In this document: positions 5,962-8,688 of the stretch, piece by piece | Numbering within the stretch: position 1 is the stretch's first letter | How the letters are laid out: each line of letters opens with the position of its first letter | NCBI GenBank assembly: GCA_020057985.1 | Contig: JAGVEU010000178.1 | Coordinates: 1-8,688, forward strand | Direction: 5' to 3' | Length of the DNA stretch: 8,688 nucleotides | Source of the DNA: Calditrichota bacterium | Lineage (GTDB): Bacteria > Electryoneota > RPQS01 | Notes under the pieces: model-generated | What the model was told of the DNA's origin: nothing | Seen by the model: only the letters and a program-made list of their open reading frames with translations | Databases searched by the model: none | Program-made: the position numbers and the translations under genes

Positions 5962-7713
5962 GTGTCTAAATTAAGAACCATTTTGCTGAGCTTAACCATG
6001 CTGCTGATTGCGGCGGGTTGCGGGCCGAGCAAGGATGTGGTCGCCACCGTGGGCAAAGAAGTTATCACCACAAAGCAATTCAAGGAAAGTTTTATCACCC
6101 GGTTTCGCACGGAGGATGCGGCTAAGACCAAGAGCATGAGTGATCGCAAGAGATTTATCGAGGAGATGGCGATCGGGCTTGCGAAATATCAGGAGGGTCT
6201 GGCTCGCGGAATTGACAAGCGGGCTGAGGTTGCGGACGAAATTGACAAGATCAGCAAGCGCAAAGCGCTGGATTTATTGTATCAAAAAAAGGTTGTGGAC
6301 GCAGTCGTAACGGATGAAGCTGCGAAAAAATTCTATGATATGTCCGGCGAAGAAATCAAAGGCCGGCATATTCTGCTCAAGTTCTCGCTGACGGATACCA
6401 GTGTGGCGGCTCAGGAGCCAGTTAAGACTCGCGCAGATTCAATCAAGCGGGCGATCATGAGCGGATTGGACTTCAAAGCCGCGGCGAAACTGTTCAGCGA
6501 AGATGCGACCTCAGCGGCGGATTCCGGTGATCTCGGCTGGTTTCAATGGGGCCGAATGGTGGACGAATTTCAGGAAGCAGCCTGGAAAGCCGTACCGAAT
6601 AAAATGGCTGGCCCGGTCAAAAGTCCCTATGGCTACCATCTGATTCTGGTCGAAGAAAAGCGTCCGGTGCAGGATCGCCGCCCCTTTGAGGAAAGCAAAG
6701 AGCGAATCAAGAATCAGCTCAAGGAAGTTGAGGGGCAAAAAATGAGTGACGTGGCCAAGGAATATGTCACCAGCTTGCGCAAGGATAATAAACTGGAATA
6801 TAAAGAGCCATCACTGACGGCTTTCCGCGAGAAGCTGAAGGATCCGAATACACCCAAGAGCGGGCCCGTTGGGCCGGTGTTTACAGATGCAGAGAAACAA
6901 CAGATTGCGGCCACTTACAAGAACGGCAAGGTCACGGTAGCCGATATGCTGGAAAAACTTGGCAATAATGCCGCACGGGTGGATTGGACTCAGGAACAGA
7001 GTTCACGCGACTTGGTCAATGCTATTGCCGAGCCGAAATTCCTCGAAGAGAATGCCAAGAATATGGGTCTGTACAAGGAAGCGCTGAAAGACCCGTCGGT
7101 GCTTGAGCAGAAGAAGAATGCGGTGATCCGGCTGCTGGAGAAAGACGAAGTCACGGACAAAATCAAGCCGACGGAAGAGGACGAGCGCAAATATTATGAA
7201 ACCCATCTCGACAACTATATCCAACCGGAGACGCGAACCATCCGCGAGATTTTCATCAAAACAGATTCTCTGAAATGCGCGCGGGTTCATGACCGAGCGG
7301 CCAAGGGCGAAGACTTCAAAAAACTCACGGTGCGCTTCAATGAAAAGGAATCCACACAAAACGATACCGGACGCATCGGCCCCTTCGAGCAGAAGCGCTT
7401 TGGCCTGATCGGCACAACAGCCTTTCAACTGAAAAATACCGGCGAAATTTCCGACGTGGTGCGAGTCGGTGATAATTTCTCGGTTATCCAACTGTTACAG
7501 ATTATCCCCTCCCGCACAAAAACTCTTGAAGAAGCCTCGGCGCAGGTCAAACGCGAGTATCGCACTTTCAAGACTGACGAACTGCAAAAGTCTTTGGAAA
7601 AATTGGTGATCGAGAAACACAAGTTGTCTGTCAAGGAAGACAAACTCACTTCGGTCTGGCCGGTATCCAAAGAGGATGGAGGACCGGGAAAGAAGGTTGC
7701 CAGAGAGCCGTAG
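5962..7713 (+). CDS. PpiC/SurA-type peptidyl-prolyl isomerase lipoprotein with two parvulin-like domains
   Basis: 583 residues from a GTG with GGAG (5952-5955) 6 bases upstream. The signal peptide MSKLRTILLSLTMLLIAAGC has its lipidated cysteine at residue 20. A SurA-N-like helical region (about 24-130, opening VVATVGKEVITTKQF) leads into a canonical parvulin domain, about 134-232, with GRH136ILLKF, GDLGW (189-193) and YGYH226LI; the two histidines are the expected active-site positions. Residues about 240-420 are a charged helical region resembling a second SurA-N segment. A second parvulin-like domain, about 424-510, keeps the fold pattern (TIREIF; TGRIGPF; FQLKNTGEISDVV) but lacks both histidines. 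It should help fold outer-membrane or secreted proteins in the periplasm. The next gene encodes a smaller relative on the same strand. Confidence 0.88.
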   Translation: MSKLRTILLSLTMLLIAAGCGPSKDVVATVGKEVITTKQFKESFITRFRTEDAAKTKSMSDRKRFIEEMAIGLAKYQEGLARGIDKRAEVADEIDKISKRKALDLLYQKKVVDAVVTDEAAKKFYDMSGEEIKGRHILLKFSLTDTSVAAQEPVKTRADSIKRAIMSGLDFKAAAKLFSEDATSAADSGDLGWFQWGRMVDEFQEAAWKAVPNKMAGPVKSPYGYHLILVEEKRPVQDRRPFEESKERIKNQLKEVEGQKMSDVAKEYVTSLRKDNKLEYKEPSLTAFREKLKDPNTPKSGPVGPVFTDAEKQQIAATYKNGKVTVADMLEKLGNNAARVDWTQEQSSRDLVNAIAEPKFLEENAKNMGLYKEALKDPSVLEQKKNAVIRLLEKDEVTDKIKPTEEDERKYYETHLDNYIQPETRTIREIFIKTDSLKCARVHDRAAKGEDFKKLTVRFNEKESTQNDTGRIGPFEQKRFGLIGTTAFQLKNTGEISDVVRVGDNFSVIQLLQIIPSRTKTLEEASAQVKREYRTFKTDELQKSLEKLVIEKHKLSVKEDKLTSVWPVSKEDGGPGKKVAREP

Positions 7714-7722
7714 GGGAAGAAG

Positions 7723-7743
7723 AAAATCCAAAATCCGAAATCC
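7723..7743 (+). repeat. Three tandem copies of a 7-base unit (A/G)AAATCC
   Basis: AAAATCC at 7723-7729 and 7730-7736, then GAAATCC at 7737-7743, starting 10 bases after the TAG of the two-domain PpiC gene. No hairpin is formed. Same unit length as the repeats after the genes on either side. Confidence 0.65.
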
Positions 7744-7755
7744 AAAAGAAGAGTG

Positions 7756-7867
7756 CGTAGGGGTGGGTTAAGTCTTCGCAACCCACCCGCTTTCAGCCTT
7801 TCAGCCTTTCAGCCTTTCAGCGTTTTGGAGCGGCGGGTGTGTTGCGAAGACATAACTCACCACTACG
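7756..7867. repeat. 35-base imperfect inverted repeat around an octamer array; twin-hairpin element
   Basis: The left arm 7756-7790 and right arm 7833-7867 are complementary at 31 of 35 positions. Each arm also folds on its own: 7761-7769 with 7780-7788 is a perfect 9-base stem (GGGTGGGTT/AACCCACCC) with a 10-base loop, and 7836-7843 with 7854-7861 is an 8-base stem with one mismatch and a 10-base loop. The 42 bases between the arms are mostly the TTTCAGCC array. The right arm contains the probable GTG start (7837) and first ten codons of the downstream lipoprotein gene. This looks like a small non-autonomous repeat inserted at the 5' end of that gene. No target-site duplication is obvious. 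Confidence 0.7.
7791..7822 (+). repeat. Four tandem copies of the octamer TTTCAGCC
   Basis: Units at 7791-7798, 7799-7806 and 7807-7814 are identical; the fourth (7815-7822) differs only in its last base. The array lies between the two arms of the inverted repeat and ends 4 bases before the GGAG (7827-7830) of the next gene. An 8-base unit is not a multiple of three, so copy-number change would shift any reading frame that starts upstream of it. Confidence 0.85.
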
Positions 7868-8655
7868 GACAGATCGCACTGTTTCTGCTGTTCTCACTGC
7901 TCATGGCGTGTCGCGGTTCGCTCGAACGAGACGTTGTGGCGCGGGTTGGCTCAGAGAAATTGACGGCGCGGGAGCTTGCGGAGATTGCAGGCAAACCCCT
8001 CGACTCGCTTGCGGCCAAAGAACAGTGGGAGCTAACTCAAGAATGGGTCGAGCAAACTCTGGTGGAATTGGAAGGCAAGCGGCTCGGTCTGGACAAGGAT
8101 CCTCAGATTAAGTCGCACTTACGTGATGTGACAGCGGCACTCTATCGGTCGCGCATGCTTGCTGATCTTAAGACTCCGGCTCCCACAGATTCCGTGGTCG
8201 AAGCCTATTATCGGAAGCACCGCGATGAGTTCATCCGCACCGACGATGCTTATCTTGTCGAACTCTACTGGGCAGAACAGCAATTGGACTTAGCAAAATT
8301 CTGCCGGCAGGTGCAAGCATCAGACAGTATTATTCTCGATCTGTGGCCGGATATTGCCTCCGAGGGCCGGTGGTTGGTTGAGCATGGCGAACTGGACAAA
8401 GACATCATCAGCGAACTTGAAAACCTCCCTTTGGGAGAATTCACGGTTCCGCGAAACGCTGAAGACGGCTATCGTGTCTTTCGCCTGCTCGACGCCTATC
8501 ATGCAGGTGAACGCATGAAACTGGCGACCGTCCGCGACGAAATCACTCAGCGTCTGCTCATCGAGCAAAGTAAACAACGGCAGGAAGAACTGATGAATCA
8601 ACTCAAACAGAAATATCAGATCTCGGTCACCGTCGAGGATAGTGTCGGAAAATGA
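7837..8655 (+). CDS. SurA/PpiC-like periplasmic chaperone lipoprotein with a degenerate parvulin domain
   Basis: 272 residues from GTG 7837, with GGAG at 7827-7830 and 6-base spacing. A hydrophobic core (residues 13-23) ends in the lipobox LMAC, cysteine 25. A SurA-N-like region follows (VVARVGSEKLTARELAEI at 33-50, then helices with QEWVEQTLVELEGKRLGL). Residues about 136-219 sit where the parvulin domain should be but carry none of its catalytic residues: the GRHILL-type strand reads DAYLVELYW and the YGYH position reads DGYRVF. The protein is therefore probably a chaperone rather than an isomerase. The signal-peptide n-region (CCEDITHHYGQ) is acidic, which is atypical, and is encoded by the inverted repeat. 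TTG 7825 would give a better-charged start (ERRV) but has no ribosome binding site; GTG 7753 would translate the octamer array. It probably works with the preceding isomerase. Confidence 0.78.
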   Translation: MCCEDITHHYGQIALFLLFSLLMACRGSLERDVVARVGSEKLTARELAEIAGKPLDSLAAKEQWELTQEWVEQTLVELEGKRLGLDKDPQIKSHLRDVTAALYRSRMLADLKTPAPTDSVVEAYYRKHRDEFIRTDDAYLVELYWAEQQLDLAKFCRQVQASDSIILDLWPDIASEGRWLVEHGELDKDIISELENLPLGEFTVPRNAEDGYRVFRLLDAYHAGERMKLATVRDEITQRLLIEQSKQRQEELMNQLKQKYQISVTVEDSVGK

Positions 8656-8681
8656 GAAACTTGAAACTTGAAACGAGAAAG
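8654..8681 (+). repeat. Four tandem 7-base units of type NNGAAAC at the stop codon
   Basis: GAGAAAC (8654-8660), TTGAAAC (8661-8667), TTGAAAC (8668-8674) and GAGAAAG (8675-8681). The array begins within the TGA stop of the second PpiC-like gene and runs almost to the end of the window, so further copies may lie beyond it. Confidence 0.65.
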
Positions 8682-8688
8682 AAGACCG

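Noticed and set aside
7791..7822. CRISPR array
   Set aside because: The units are 8 bases long, contiguous and without spacers.

Overview
The window looks like bacterial chromosome from an uncultured Gram-negative organism. Three genes start with lipoprotein signal peptides (cysteine lipoboxes), and two of these are periplasmic SurA/PpiC-type folding factors, which implies an outer membrane. Base composition is moderate, with GTG and TTG starts, GGAG-type ribosome binding sites, and TAA, TAG and TGA all used as ordinary stops. The many short intergenic tandem and hairpin repeats, the Ig-like protein remnant and the tandem lipoprotein isomerases recall FCB-group metagenome genomes (Zixibacteria/KSB1/Cloacimonadota-like). 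That placement is an impression, not a demonstrated assignment.

Layout. Positions 1-123 hold the tail of an unidentified gene. At 241-384 there is a very small lipoprotein gene with a textbook ribosome binding site. Positions 456-1166 (minus strand) encode a second lipoprotein, with a good sigma-70-type promoter at 1223-1251; its C-terminus runs through a short dispersed-repeat-like element (502-575). Positions 1319-1398 hold nested inverted copies of an 8-base word. Positions 1404-1868 are the 3' remnant of an Ig-like-domain surface protein. Positions 1907-4148 are a compact type II restriction-modification pair: a PD-(D/E)XK endonuclease followed by a gamma-class N6-adenine methyltransferase, overlapping by 8 bases. 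The stretch from about 385 to 4235, with a broken gene, an opposite-strand gene, repeats and the R-M pair, reads like an accessory island.

From 4236 onward the window looks like ordinary chromosome: a multi-spanning GT-C type glycosyltransferase (4236-5735), then two successive PpiC/SurA-like lipoproteins (5962-7713 and 7837-8655). The first has one canonical parvulin domain and one degenerate one. The second has only a degenerate one. Together they probably serve outer-membrane or secreted protein folding, with the second acting as a chaperone rather than a catalyst.

The most unusual content is between the genes. Two unrelated elements (5818-5889 and 7756-7867) share one architecture: two hairpins that are inverted copies of each other. 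The first shows two compensatory base-pair changes. The second carries an octamer tandem array and appears to supply the ribosome binding site, start codon and first residues of the downstream lipoprotein gene. In addition, 7-base tandem repeats sit at or just after the stop codons of three consecutive genes. I found no RNA genes, CRISPR array, transposase or integrase.
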